Source of the DNA: Myxococcota bacterium
GTDB taxonomy: Bacteria > Myxococcota_A > UBA796 > UBA2385
Assembly: GCA_023150805.1 (NCBI GenBank)
Contig: JAKLKF010000036.1
Span: 1-57,325 of the forward strand
Direction of reading: 5' to 3'
DNA length: 57,325 nt
Shown here: one piece after another, positions 34,912 to 43,330 of the stretch
How the letters are laid out: every line of letters begins with the position of its first letter
Numbering within the stretch: the first letter of the stretch is position 1
Notes under the pieces: model-generated
Told to the model about the DNA's origin: nothing
Seen by the model: only the letters and a program-made list of their open reading frames with translations
Database searches by the model: none
Position numbers and translations under genes: made by a program

Positions 34912-35817
34912 TCAGCGACCGGCGGACACCGAGGTGGCCAGCTCGGCCGCCAGGCTCCGGGCGCGCACGCGCACCGCCTCGGTCACGTCCGCGTCCTCGG
35001 CGCCGTCCTGCGGGTACAAGATGCCGCGGGCGCTGACCACGAGGCTGCCCAGGCCGTCGGCGCGCCGACCGGCCAGCGCCTGGGCGACGCCGCCGCCCTG
35101 GGCACCCACGCCGGGCACCAGGAACCAGGCGTCGGGCATCTGCTCGCGCAGCGCGCGCGCCTCGTCCGCCGCGAAGGCGCCCACGACGGCGCCGACCGAC
35201 GACAGCCCGGTGGAGCCGACCAGCTCGCGCCCCAGGCGGTGCACCTCGGCGGCGACCAGCGCCGCGCCCTGGGGCTGGCCGTGCCGCTGCAGCCAGGCGC
35301 TGCCCGGGTTGGTCGTGCGCACCAGCACGAAGATGCCCCGCCCGTGCCGCCGGCACTGGTCCAGGAAGGGCGCGAAGACGTCGGTACCCATCCATGGGCT
35401 GAGGGTCACGGCGTCCGCGGCCAGCGGTCCCTCGGGATCGAGCAGGGCGGTCGCGTAGGCCTGGGCGGTGCTGGCGATGTCGCCGCGCTTGGCGTCGGCG
35501 ATGACCAGCAGGCCCGCCTCGCGCGCCCGCTCGCAGGACCGCTCCAGCGCGGCGACCCCGGGCGCGCCCAGGGCCTCGTAGAAGGCGACCTGCGGCTTGA
35601 CGGCCGCCGCGACGCCGGCGACGCCGGCCAGGACCCGGGCGTCGAAGTCCTCCACGGCGCGGGCCGCCTCCTGCCGCCAGGACGCGCCCGTCCGGCCTTC
35701 CAGGCGGGCCCGCAGGTCGGGGGGCAGGCGCCGTGGGTCCGGGTCCAGGCCCACGCACAGGGGCGCACCGACCGCGCGGACCGCCTCTGCGAGGCGCTCA
35801 CCGAATGGTTCAGACAT
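34912..35817 (-). CDS. pyrF: Orotidine 5'-phosphate decarboxylase, type 2
   Basis: The 301-residue enzyme has the catalytic motif VIADAKRGDIA (D108, K110, D113) and CVGLDPDP at the N-terminus. Type 2 PyrF proteins are about 270-300 residues, so it is full length. It forms UMP in pyrimidine synthesis. The ATG at 35817 (MSEPFGERL) is the last of five ATGs in a tandem array. The good Shine-Dalgarno sequence GGAGG lies before the first of them (35881), not before this one, so pyrF translation may depend on the array. It follows a four-gene overlapping operon on the same strand. Confidence 0.92.
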   Translation of the reverse strand: MSEPFGERLAEAVRAVGAPLCVGLDPDPRRLPPDLRARLEGRTGASWRQEAARAVEDFDARVLAGVAGVAAAVKPQVAFYEALGAPGVAALERSCERAREAGLLVIADAKRGDIASTAQAYATALLDPEGPLAADAVTLSPWMGTDVFAPFLDQCRRHGRGIFVLVRTTNPGSAWLQRHGQPQGAALVAAEVHRLGRELVGSTGLSSVGAVVGAFAADEARALREQMPDAWFLVPGVGAQGGGVAQALAGRRADGLGSLVVSARGILYPQDGAEDADVTEAVRVRARSLAAELATSVSAGR

Positions 35818-35884
35818 GGCAGGGCTCAGACATGGCAGGGCTCAGACATGGCAGGGCTCAGACATGGCAGGGCTCAGACATGGC
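35811..35884 (-). repeat. 16-bp tandem array in the pyrF leader, each unit holding an ATG
   Basis: Four exact copies of CAGACATGGCAGGGCT (35811-35874) and a 10-base part copy (35875-35884). On the reverse strand each unit reads CCATGTCTGAGCCCTG. Each ATG opens a 7-codon ORF encoding MSEPCHV, whose TGA lies within the ATGTCTGA that contains the next ATG. Sixteen is not a multiple of three, so frames rotate. The last ATG (35817) is the pyrF start. The array looks like duplication of the original pyrF start. Confidence 0.95.
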
Positions 35885-35885
35885 G

Positions 35886-35892
35886 CACCTCC
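35886..35892 (-). promoter_or_regulatory. Strong ribosome binding site displaced from pyrF
   Basis: GGAGGTG reads on the reverse strand at 35892-35886, and GGAGG is 6 bases before the first array ATG (35881). It is 64 bases away from the equivalent position for the pyrF ATG, so it serves the first mini-ORF directly and pyrF only indirectly. Confidence 0.8.
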
Positions 35893-35942
35893 GGGCCGCG
35901 ACCAGCGGCGGCCCCGGCGCCACCAGGGGCGCCTCGTCGCGC

Positions 35943-36173
35943 CTAGCCCGTCTGGCCTCCACCGTCCCCTCGCCCACCAGGCTCGGAGGGGCGCCAGCCG
36001 TAGGCGTCGTTGGTGACCCGCGTCACCTGGAACACGGCGCCGAAGAAGCGGTGCTCCAGCCGCCGGCGGACCCCCTGGGGCAGGAGCCGGGTGGCCACCC
36101 GTCCCGCTGCGAGCAGGGCGCGGGCCGCGAAGACGGCGCCCCCCCCCGGGCCTGGCCGGTGCGCAGCCCTCAC
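35943..36173 (-). CDS. Small basic protein of unknown function, coupled to the LEA14-like gene
   Basis: The 76-residue protein begins at GTG 36173 in a GTGA overlap with the preceding stop. Its body has a basic amphipathic stretch (RLLPQGVRRRLEHRFFGAV) and then QVTRVTNDAYGWRP; the ends are Gly-rich. No family was recognised. The 4-bp overlap matches those of the three genes before it, which is the best reason to think it is real. It could be a chance frame in GC-rich DNA. Confidence 0.5.
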   Translation of the reverse strand: MRAAHRPGPGGGAVFAARALLAAGRVATRLLPQGVRRRLEHRFFGAVFQVTRVTNDAYGWRPSEPGGRGDGGGQTG

Positions 36174-37003
36174 AGATCCACGGAGACGCGCCCCGACTCG
36201 TCGACGGACAGGGGGACCGCGCCGAAGGGGGTCTGCACGTCGGTGGCCGCCTTCAGGCCGACGTCGACCTCGCCGCTGGTGATGGCCTCGTAGATCGCGG
36301 TGCCGGCGTCGAGGAAGTCGATGGTGAAGGGCACCGACAGCGTGCCGGTCTGCGCGCCGTCCACCGCGCCGAGGTCGGCCAGGAAGCCGGTGCCGACGCT
36401 GGTCCCGTCCAGCTCCAGCGCGTAGTCGAAGTTGGTGAAGTCCAGCGTGCTCTCGTGGTCGTTGTCCACGCCCAGGTCGACGGCGATGGTGGCGCTGCTC
36501 CAGTCGAGCTCGTCCACCCGCACCTTCTGGAAGCCGAAGGTGGGCGTGCGCAGCGCGGGGAAGCCGCCCTCGGCGTCATAGGGCAGGTCGACCACGCCCG
36601 CGGGCGTGTTGAAGCCGAAGCTGCCCTCCAGCCCGAAGGGGATGGTGTCGATGCCGCGGGTGGCCTGCACCACCTCGTAGAGGGTCTCGAACTCGATGGT
36701 GACGGGCAGCGCCAGCTCGCTGCCGCCCTCGGCGTCCAGGATCAGGCCGTCGGGGTCGTCGCCCTCCAGCCACTGCACGTCGGCGAAGGCCAGGCTGTAG
36801 TCGAAGCGCGCGAGCTTGACCTCGATGGGGTTGGGGTTGTTGACCTTGAAGACGAAGTCCGCGGTGGCGCCCTCCCAGTCGACGCTGTCCACGTCGAGGC
36901 GCTCGAAGGCGACCGTCGGCAGGTACTCGCTGATCACCTCGCAGCCCGAGGAGAGCAGGAGCGCGGGGGCGAGAGCCAGGAGAGAGGCGGGAGCACGGGT
37001 CAT
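36170..37003 (-). CDS. LEA14-like (WHy domain) lipoprotein
   Basis: The 277-residue lipoprotein has leader LLLSSGC and then two related beta domains of LEA type 2 (about 30-140 and 155-270). Recurrent features are VNNPNPIEVKLARFDYSL and later VDNDHESTLDFTNFDYAL. LEA14/WHy domains occur in desiccation- and stress-related proteins of plants and bacteria; in Gram-negatives they are often lipoproteins of unknown task. GAGGAG precedes the ATG. The gene overlaps both neighbours by 4 bp. Confidence 0.88.
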   Translation of the reverse strand: MTRAPASLLALAPALLLSSGCEVISEYLPTVAFERLDVDSVDWEGATADFVFKVNNPNPIEVKLARFDYSLAFADVQWLEGDDPDGLILDAEGGSELALPVTIEFETLYEVVQATRGIDTIPFGLEGSFGFNTPAGVVDLPYDAEGGFPALRTPTFGFQKVRVDELDWSSATIAVDLGVDNDHESTLDFTNFDYALELDGTSVGTGFLADLGAVDGAQTGTLSVPFTIDFLDAGTAIYEAITSGEVDVGLKAATDVQTPFGAVPLSVDESGRVSVDL

Positions 37004-38457
37004 CGCAGGATCTCCTCGGAGGAGGCGCGCAGCACGGCGGCCACGCCGATACCGTAGTCGGCCGGAGCGACAGACGCCCAGGGGGCGCCGTCCGCCGGTG
37101 GGACGGCCGGCGGGCCGCTTCCTTCGACGCCCAGCCCTTCGTAGCGGGCGGGCGCCGCGGTCAGCACCACGATGCGCAGGTGATCGGGGTCCAGGTGGCG
37201 GGCCAGGGCGGCCTGGACCGCGGCCGGGTCCAGGGCCCGCACCGCGGCGAGGCGGGCGCTGGCGTCGGGCGCGGCCAGCAGGTGCCGGAAGGCGGCGTCC
37301 CGCGCACGGTCCTGCGGGGCGGCCACCTCGGCCTGGATGCGGCCGACGGCCACGGCCCGCCAGTCGTCGAGCTCCTGCGCCGAGGGTCCCTCGGTGACGA
37401 GGCGACGCAGCTCCGCCAGCGCGACGGCCACGCGCGAGAGGTCCCCCTGGGCGCCCAGCGGCAGCGCCACCCGGGCGGCGGGCTGCACGCGCATCCAGGC
37501 CGGGTCGAGGCCGGCCGAGACCAGGGCCCCCTCGCCCCCTTCCGGCCCCAGGATCCGGCCCAGGCGGCTGTCGGTCCCCTGCGCGAGGATCCCCAGGCCC
37601 GCCTCGACCGCGAGGCGGTCGGGGTGGTCCGGCGCCAGCTCGGTGGCGTGCCCCAGCACGGCCCGGTCCTGGCTGACGGGGGCCGACGCCACCAGGAGCC
37701 GCCGCCCCTGGACGACCGGGAGCACGCGCGGCGTCGCGTCCACGTACAGCCGAGGAGCCAGCCCGCCCAGGGCGGCCTGGATGTCGACGACGGCCTCGGC
37801 GCTGGGCTCGCCGGCGACGCCCAGGGCGGTGGCCGGCCGCAGGTAGTGCTCCTGGTGGAAGCGCACCAGGTCCGGGGGCCCGATCGCGTCCAGCGCCCCG
37901 CTGCGCCCGCCGGGCAGGCGGCCGTAGGGGTGGCCCTCGAAGGTCCAGCGGTCGAAGATGCGGTCGGCCAGCGCGGCGCCGGGCCCCAGCGCCTCCTCGG
38001 CGAGCCGGCTCCGCGCCCGCGCCCGGACCCGCTCCAGGGCGGCGGACAGGTCGGCGCCGCCGGCGTCCGGCCCCTGCGTGTCCCAGGCAGGCGCGGCCAC
38101 GGTGGCGCCCAGCAGCTCGGCGCAGGCGACGGCGTCGTCGACGCGGCAGCGCAGCCCGAAGACCACCAGCTCGGGGCCGACCTCGACCGACAAGGTCGTG
38201 CCGAGCCGGTGCAGCGCCGCCTCCAAGGGGGCGCCTCCAGCCTGCACGAGCGCGTGGGCCGTGAGCCAGGCCAGCCCCTCCTGGCCCGACGGGTCGTGGG
38301 CGCTGCCGGCCCGCACCGCGAGCACCAGGTCGATCGCGTTGGCGGGGACGCGCTCCTCGAAGGTCGCGACCGGCCCCTCCGCGACGGCGAGCGGCGCCGG
38401 GCCGGGGGCGCGGGTCCAGCAGCCGAGGGCCAGGGCGGACAGGAGCACGGGGCTCAT
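37000..38457 (-). CDS. M16-family (insulinase-like) protein without the zinc motif, second of a pair
   Basis: The 485-residue exported protein (leader ending ALGC, probable lipobox) has M16 fold features: FEERVPANAIDLVLAVRAGS, then LERVRARARSRLAEE and HPYGRLPGG, followed by FHQEHYLRPATALGVAG. At the place of the HxxEH zinc motif it reads WLTAH, so zinc-dependent proteolysis is not expected. In active M16B heterodimers one subunit has the motif and the other does not, but here neither of the pair does. It overlaps the LEA14-like gene by ATGA. Confidence 0.82.
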   Translation of the reverse strand: MSPVLLSALALGCWTRAPGPAPLAVAEGPVATFEERVPANAIDLVLAVRAGSAHDPSGQEGLAWLTAHALVQAGGAPLEAALHRLGTTLSVEVGPELVVFGLRCRVDDAVACAELLGATVAAPAWDTQGPDAGGADLSAALERVRARARSRLAEEALGPGAALADRIFDRWTFEGHPYGRLPGGRSGALDAIGPPDLVRFHQEHYLRPATALGVAGEPSAEAVVDIQAALGGLAPRLYVDATPRVLPVVQGRRLLVASAPVSQDRAVLGHATELAPDHPDRLAVEAGLGILAQGTDSRLGRILGPEGGEGALVSAGLDPAWMRVQPAARVALPLGAQGDLSRVAVALAELRRLVTEGPSAQELDDWRAVAVGRIQAEVAAPQDRARDAAFRHLLAAPDASARLAAVRALDPAAVQAALARHLDPDHLRIVVLTAAPARYEGLGVEGSGPPAVPPADGAPWASVAPADYGIGVAAVLRASSEEILR

Positions 38458-39767
38458 GGCGCCCCCTGGCCGGCGCCGGGCGAGGCAGCGAGGACGGCCT
38501 CGCGGCGGTTCTCGGCCCGCAGCAGGGCGACCGCGGCCTGGCGCAGGGCCTCGGGCTGGACCTGCCGGAGCTGGTCCACCGACTGGTCCACGGACTCCGG
38601 TGGCGCGCCCGCGGCCAGCACCTCGGCGACGGCCGCGGCCCAGTCGGCCGGCCGGCGCAGGCCCAGCATCGCGCGCCGGGCGAGGTGCACTCGTGCCGCC
38701 TCCATCCGGGCCTCCAGCTCGCCGTTGGCGACCCCGAGCAGCTCGTCGGCGGCAGCCTCGACCGCCGCGAAGGCGGCGCCGGGGTGCACCTGGGGCGCCA
38801 GCTCGGCCGCGACGACGACCCCGTCGGGGACCGGCGGGCTCCACAGGCGCGTGGCCAGGCCCGAGTCGACCAGCCGCGCCGCCAGCGGAGACCCCGGCGC
38901 CACGAGCAGTTCGGCCAGGACGCTGCGGACCGCGTGCTCCGGCGAGCCCGGCGCGGTCGTCGGACCCTGCCAGGCCACCACGACCCGCGGCGCGGCCGCG
39001 CTGTCCGACCACGCCTGCTCCACCGCGGGCAGCAGCGCCGCGGGAGGCAGGGGGGCCGCGTCCAGCAGCGGCGGCAGCTCGCCGAAGGCCGCGTCGAGCG
39101 GGCCATCGAGGGTGGCGCCGTCGACGTCGCCGGCGATCACCAGGACCGCCGCCGCGCCGCCCCACGCCTGCTGGATGCGCGCCCGCACCATGTCTCCGGA
39201 CGGAGGCGCGCCCAGGTCGGGCCGGGGGCGGACCAGCTCCACCACCTGCGCGTCGGGCCGCGACAGCTCCCCCAGGCGCTCGGTGACCACCCCGGCCAGG
39301 GCGCGCGCCACCTCGTCGTCGCTGGGGCGCAGCTCGTGCAGCCGCCGCGCCTCGAGCGCCAGCAGCTCGGGCAGCGCCGCGGACGGCCCCTCGACGCGCA
39401 CCGCGAAGCCGCCCGGCACGGCGACCACGGACTCCACCCCGCCCAGGCGTGCGCGCGCCAGCCTGCGCTCCGCCGCCGCGGGCCCGCCCTGGTGCCGCGC
39501 CAGGAGCCATGCCACCACCAGGTCCTCGGTGCGCACGCCGCCGGGGGGCAGCACGCGCAGCTCCAGCGCGACACGACCGGCCGCGGGGAAGGGCAGCAGG
39601 GCCACCCGCGTCCCCGAGGGCAGGGTGCGGGCGAGCGCCGGCGCGGGCAGCAGCCGCGGGGCCTGCACCACGCACGGCGCCTCGTCGGTCGGCCCGCAGT
39701 CGACCGCCTCGGCGGCGGGCGCCGGGCGCTGGAGGGCCAGCAGCAGGGCGAGGCGGGCAGCGATCAT
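38454..39767 (-). CDS. M16-family-like protein without the zinc motif, first of a pair
   Basis: The 437-residue protein has a signal peptide (MIAARLALLLALQRPAPAAEA), then LPSGTRVALLPFPAAGRVALELRVLPPGG, a typical M16 first strand pair. Where HxxEH should follow it reads VVAWLLARHQGG, so the zinc ligands are missing. The second half has the usual M16 hinge and DRAAPRVVVAWQGPTT-type strand (roughly). It opens a four-gene set overlapping by ATGA or GTGA. A CATAGGCT pocket lies at about 39775-39782, just before the ATG. Confidence 0.75.
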   Translation of the reverse strand: MIAARLALLLALQRPAPAAEAVDCGPTDEAPCVVQAPRLLPAPALARTLPSGTRVALLPFPAAGRVALELRVLPPGGVRTEDLVVAWLLARHQGGPAAAERRLARARLGGVESVVAVPGGFAVRVEGPSAALPELLALEARRLHELRPSDDEVARALAGVVTERLGELSRPDAQVVELVRPRPDLGAPPSGDMVRARIQQAWGGAAAVLVIAGDVDGATLDGPLDAAFGELPPLLDAAPLPPAALLPAVEQAWSDSAAAPRVVVAWQGPTTAPGSPEHAVRSVLAELLVAPGSPLAARLVDSGLATRLWSPPVPDGVVVAAELAPQVHPGAAFAAVEAAADELLGVANGELEARMEAARVHLARRAMLGLRRPADWAAAVAEVLAAGAPPESVDQSVDQLRQVQPEALRQAAVALLRAENRREAVLAASPGAGQGAP

Positions 39768-39985
39768 GCCCGCGAGCCTATGGTGGTCGGCGGCCATCCG
39801 CCTCCCCGTCCCCGCTCGAGGCGCCCTCGTCCTTGACGGTCTCGTGACGAGACGGTGCGGGGCGCATGCTACCATCGCCTCGCGGCAAGCCCCTCGCCCC
39901 CCGAAGCTGCGGCGACCGCAGGTCTCCGCGGGCTCGGCGCTTCGCGCGAGGGCGGCCCCCCTTCCCCCTCCCCGGAGTCGCGAGC

Positions 39986-40357
39986 ATGGCCGGTTCCGCC
40001 CCCGTCGACACGCAGGCCCCCTCCCGGATCCTCGTCCGCATGTTGCGGACCGCACCCGAGCAGGCCACGGCCGACAACGTGCTGCCCGAGAGCGTGCTCT
40101 GGCACATCTACTGCGAGCTGCGTCGCCGGGGCGAGGACGGGGCGGACCAGGCCTTCGTGCGGTCGATGCGCCACCTGCACCAGCGCCGCAGCCTGGGTGG
40201 GGTGGAGCTGCCCACCACCGACACCGATCCCGAGGAGCACCGCCTGGTGGACGACCCGATGCTCGCCGAGCTGTGGCGGGCGTACAAGCGCTGCATCTGC
40301 GCCCAGCGGACCGGGCCGGCGGCCCAGCTCCTGCGGGACATCGAGAGCCGGCTCTGA
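39986..40357 (+). CDS. Hypothetical helical protein
   Basis: The 123-residue, mostly helical, charged protein has no signal peptide or membrane segment. Notable are ESVLWHIYCELRRRG, FVRSMRHLHQRR and LWRAYKRCICAQR. No family was recognised. The ATG at 39986 follows a leader of about 115 bases with GCTACCAT near 39868. Its stop sits at a possible CTG start of the cyclase-like gene (CTGA), so the two may be coupled. Confidence 0.6.
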   Translation: MAGSAPVDTQAPSRILVRMLRTAPEQATADNVLPESVLWHIYCELRRRGEDGADQAFVRSMRHLHQRRSLGGVELPTTDTDPEEHRLVDDPMLAELWRAYKRCICAQRTGPAAQLLRDIESRL

Positions 40358-40977
40358 GCGGCGGGCGCGGCGCGTCCGAGGGGCCCGCGGGCCTGGACGC
40401 GCTGCTGCGACGGGCCGAGGCCGACCCGGACGCGGCGGCGGAGCTGGCCCGGACGCACCTCTGGGCGCTGGCCGTGCTGGTGGTGGTGGTGCCCGGCGGG
40501 CACGCGCACGGGTCGGCCCCGGACCCGGTCCAGGGGCTGGTCCGCCGCCACCGGGTCGAGCGGGCCCTGACCCCGGCGATCCTCGCCGGCGGCGGCCGGC
40601 TGGTCACGCGCCTGGGCGACACCGTGCTGGCCTGCTTCGACCAGCCCCAGGCCGCCCTGCTCGCCGCCCTGGACGGCCGGCGGGCGCTGCACGAGACCGA
40701 GGCCGGGGACCGCGCCCTGCCGCACCACCACGCGCGCATGGCCCTGGGCTTCGGCCCGACCGTGGTCGCCGGGGAGCGGGAGCTGTACGGCCCCGAGGTC
40801 GAGCGGGCCCGGATGCTCGGAGAGCGGGGCGCGCGCGACGGCGAGGTGCTGCTGACCGACGCCTTCGCGACGGCGCTGCGGCCGGTCCCGCCGGGCGTGG
40901 GCCTGCACGCCGCCGCCGGCGCCCGCGTCGAGCTGGCCGGCGGCCCCTTCCACCTGGCCGCTGACCACCGCGGGTGA
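40354..40977 (+). CDS. Class III nucleotidyl cyclase-like domain, degenerate
   Basis: About 207 residues if translation begins at CTG 40354, in a CTGA overlap; GTG 40273 and internal GTGs near 40476 are alternatives, so the start is uncertain. The protein shows the cyclase layout: GGGRLVTRLGDTVLACFDQP, an alanine-rich helix, HARMALGFGPTVV and LYGPEVERARMLGERG. The first metal-binding Asp (normally in the opening strand) is replaced by VVVVPGGHAHG, so cAMP synthesis alone is doubtful. It may bind a partner or nucleotide. It lies upstream of bioB by 95 bp. Confidence 0.65.
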   Translation: MSGGRGASEGPAGLDALLRRAEADPDAAAELARTHLWALAVLVVVVPGGHAHGSAPDPVQGLVRRHRVERALTPAILAGGGRLVTRLGDTVLACFDQPQAALLAALDGRRALHETEAGDRALPHHHARMALGFGPTVVAGERELYGPEVERARMLGERGARDGEVLLTDAFATALRPVPPGVGLHAAAGARVELAGGPFHLAADHRG

Positions 40978-41072
40978 GGGCCCCGCCCCCCCTGGACCCG
41001 GCCTGCCGCGCCCGCGTCGACGTGGGTTAGCCCTCCCCCCCCCTCCCCCCGGCTCTCGACGGAAGGCGCCCC

Positions 41073-42164
41073 ATGCACCTGGACTGGCACGACATCATCG
41101 CCCGCGGCAAGCGCGGAGAGGGCCTCGCCGAGGCCGAGGCCCTGGCCATCGGAGCCCTCTCCTCGCCCGAGGACCTGGACGCCCTGCTCGACGCGGCCGA
41201 CGCCGTGCGGCTGCACCACAAGGGCCGGCACGTCAACACCTGCGGGATCACCAACGCCCGCAGCGGCCGCTGCCCCGAGCGCTGCAACTTCTGCAGCCAG
41301 TCGGCCCACTTCCAGACCGAGGCCCCGGTCTTCCAGACCAAGGACGCCGCGACCATCGCCACCGAGGCCCGGCAGGCCTTCGAGCAGGGCGTGCGCGAGT
41401 TCAGCATCGTGATGTCGGGGCGCGCCGTCGAGCGCGAGGCGGACCTGGCGGTCCTCGAGGACGCCTTCGGCCGGATCCGGGCCGAGACCGGCATGCAGAC
41501 CTGCGCCAGCCTGGGCCTGCTGCGCAAGCCGACGCTGGAGCGGCTGAAGGCGGCCGGGATGCAGTCGATGCACCACAACCTGGAGACCGCCCGCTCCTTC
41601 CACGACCAGATCGTCACGACCCACAGCTACGACGACGAGGTCGAGACCGTGCGCGCGGCCAAGGAGCTGGGGATGTACGTCTGCTCCGGCGGCATCTTCG
41701 GCATGGGCGAGAGCTGGGCCCAGCGGGTGGAGCTGGCGCTGGACCTGCGGGCGCTGGACGTCGACAGCGTGCCCATCAACTTCCTCAACGCCCGGCCCGG
41801 CACCCCGCTGGAAGGCCGCCGCGACCTCGATCCGACCGACTGCCTCAAGATCATCGCGATGCTGCGCCTGGTGCTGCCGACCAAGGACCTGGTGGTCTGC
41901 GGCGGTCGGGACAGCAACCTGCTGGACGAGCAGCGCCACATGTTCCGCGCCGGCGCCAACGGCGTGATGATGGGCAACTACCTGACGACGGCCGGCCAGG
42001 CGGTCGCCCAGGACCACGCGCTGATCGAGGCGCTGGGCATGTCGATCCGGCCGCCGCCGCACCAGCCGCACCCCCCGAGCGTGCCGCCGGCCATCCGGGC
42101 CGAGGGCACCGACCCGGGGGCGCTGGCCGACCGCCCCGCGCTGCTGGCCCCTCCCGGCACCTGA
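41073..42164 (+). CDS. bioB: Biotin synthase
   Basis: The 363-residue radical SAM enzyme has cluster cysteines C67, C71 and C74 in GRCPERCNFCSQSAHF. The HHNLETA motif and GGIFGMGE are those of BioB. It inserts sulfur into dethiobiotin using a second 2Fe-2S cluster. bioF follows immediately, 4 bases after the stop. GGAAGG lies upstream of the ATG and GGGTTAGCC at 41024-41032. Confidence 0.95.
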   Translation: MHLDWHDIIARGKRGEGLAEAEALAIGALSSPEDLDALLDAADAVRLHHKGRHVNTCGITNARSGRCPERCNFCSQSAHFQTEAPVFQTKDAATIATEARQAFEQGVREFSIVMSGRAVEREADLAVLEDAFGRIRAETGMQTCASLGLLRKPTLERLKAAGMQSMHHNLETARSFHDQIVTTHSYDDEVETVRAAKELGMYVCSGGIFGMGESWAQRVELALDLRALDVDSVPINFLNARPGTPLEGRRDLDPTDCLKIIAMLRLVLPTKDLVVCGGRDSNLLDEQRHMFRAGANGVMMGNYLTTAGQAVAQDHALIEALGMSIRPPPHQPHPPSVPPAIRAEGTDPGALADRPALLAPPGT

Positions 42165-42168
42165 GCCC

Positions 42169-43251
42169 GTGTCCGACCGCTACGCCGCCCTCGACCAACG
42201 GCTCCAGGACATCGATCGCCGCGGCCTGCGGCGCCACCTGCGCACCCTGCAGCCGACGGGGGCCACGACCGCGCGGCTCGCCGACGGCCGGACCGTCCAG
42301 GTCTTCTGCAGCAACGACTACCTGGGCCTGGCCCAGGACCCGCGGATCCAGGCGGCCTGGGCCGGCGGCGGCGCGGGCAGCAGCCGCCTCATCAGCGGCG
42401 ACCGCCCCGCGCACCGCGAGCTGGAGGACGCCCTCTCCCTGCGCTTCGGCCGCCCGGCGACGCTGTTCGGCAGCGGCTGGCAGGCCAACCTGGCCGTGCT
42501 CGGCGTGCTGCTGGAGCGCGGGGACGTGGTCGCCAGCGACTCCTTGAACCACGCCAGCCTGATCGACGGGCTGCGCCTGTCCGGCGCCACGCGGATCATC
42601 GTGCCGCACGGCCGCCCCGAGGTTCCGGCCGGCGCCCGCCTGGCCGTCGTCGAGGGGCTGTACAGCATGGACGGCGACCGCCCCGACCTGGACGCGTGGC
42701 GAGGCGAGCACTGGCTGCTGGTCGACGAGGCCCACGCCGTCGGCGCCGTCGGGCCCGGCGGGCGTGGGGTCGCCGCCGACCAGGGCGTCGAGCCGGACTT
42801 CCTGGTCGGCACCCTGGGCAAGGCCTACGGGGGCCTGGGCGCCTTCGTCGTCGGGCCGCCGGTGGTGCGGGAGCTGCTGGTCAGCGCCGGGCGCAGCTTC
42901 GTCTTCACGACCGGCCTGCCCGAGGGCGCCGCGCGCGCCGCGCTGCTGGCCCTGGAGCTGGCCGACGACGAGCGACGGGAGCGCCTGGCCGACCGGACCC
43001 GCAGGCTGCGCCAGGCCCTGGCACAGGAGGGCATCCCCACCCTGGGCCGGGACCACGTCGTGCCCATCGTCCTGGGCCCCCGCGCGATGGCCGTGGCCGC
43101 CGCCCTGCTCGACCGCGGCTTCCTGGTGCCCGGCATCCGCCCGCCCACGGTCCCGCCGGGCACCGAGCGGCTGCGGATCACCCTGAGCGCGGCCCACAGC
43201 GACGCGCAGGTCGACGGCCTGGTCCAGGCCCTGTCCGACAGCCTGCGCTGA
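42169..43251 (+). CDS. bioF: 8-amino-7-oxononanoate synthase
   Basis: The 360-residue PLP enzyme starts at GTG 42169. It has FCSNDYLGLA, GSGWQANLAV, the aspartate/His motif VDEAHAVG and PLP lysine K218 in GTLGKAYGG. It condenses pimeloyl-CoA/ACP with alanine, the first biotin ring step. Coupled to bioB by a 4-base gap. A strong hairpin follows the stop at 43272-43310. Confidence 0.94.
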   Translation: MSDRYAALDQRLQDIDRRGLRRHLRTLQPTGATTARLADGRTVQVFCSNDYLGLAQDPRIQAAWAGGGAGSSRLISGDRPAHRELEDALSLRFGRPATLFGSGWQANLAVLGVLLERGDVVASDSLNHASLIDGLRLSGATRIIVPHGRPEVPAGARLAVVEGLYSMDGDRPDLDAWRGEHWLLVDEAHAVGAVGPGGRGVAADQGVEPDFLVGTLGKAYGGLGAFVVGPPVVRELLVSAGRSFVFTTGLPEGAARAALLALELADDERRERLADRTRRLRQALAQEGIPTLGRDHVVPIVLGPRAMAVAAALLDRGFLVPGIRPPTVPPGTERLRITLSAAHSDAQVDGLVQALSDSLR

Positions 43252-43271
43252 GCGGAGCCTCCAGACGCGGA

Positions 43272-43310
43272 GGACCCCCGCCCCGGCCACGAAGGCCGAA
43301 GCGGGGGTCC
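43272..43310. terminator. Strong bidirectional hairpin between bioF and the cytochrome gene
   Basis: GGACCCCCGC (43272-43281) pairs perfectly with GCGGGGGTCC (43301-43310), with an inner GGCC/GGCC arm. It lies between the convergent stops of bioF (43251) and the decaheme gene (43331). No long U tract is present, but length, GC and position make a shared terminator likely. Confidence 0.75.
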
Positions 43311-43330
43311 GGGAGCAACACCAGGAGAGA

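Noticed and set aside
35811..35884. CRISPR array or phage attachment site
   Set aside because: Perfect contiguous 16-bp units with no spacers, and the unit equals the pyrF start region.
37000..39767. Active zinc peptidases
   Set aside because: The HxxEH zinc motif is absent in both.
37180..40353. Open frame of over a thousand codons on the forward strand
   Set aside because: It is antisense to the M16 pair and has biased composition. Only its last part (from about 40354) resembles a real protein.
38454..42071. Very long reverse-strand frame continuing upstream of the first M16 gene
   Set aside because: The part above 39767 is antisense to the hypothetical, cyclase-like and bioB genes and has no family resemblance. 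A signal peptide starts at 39767.
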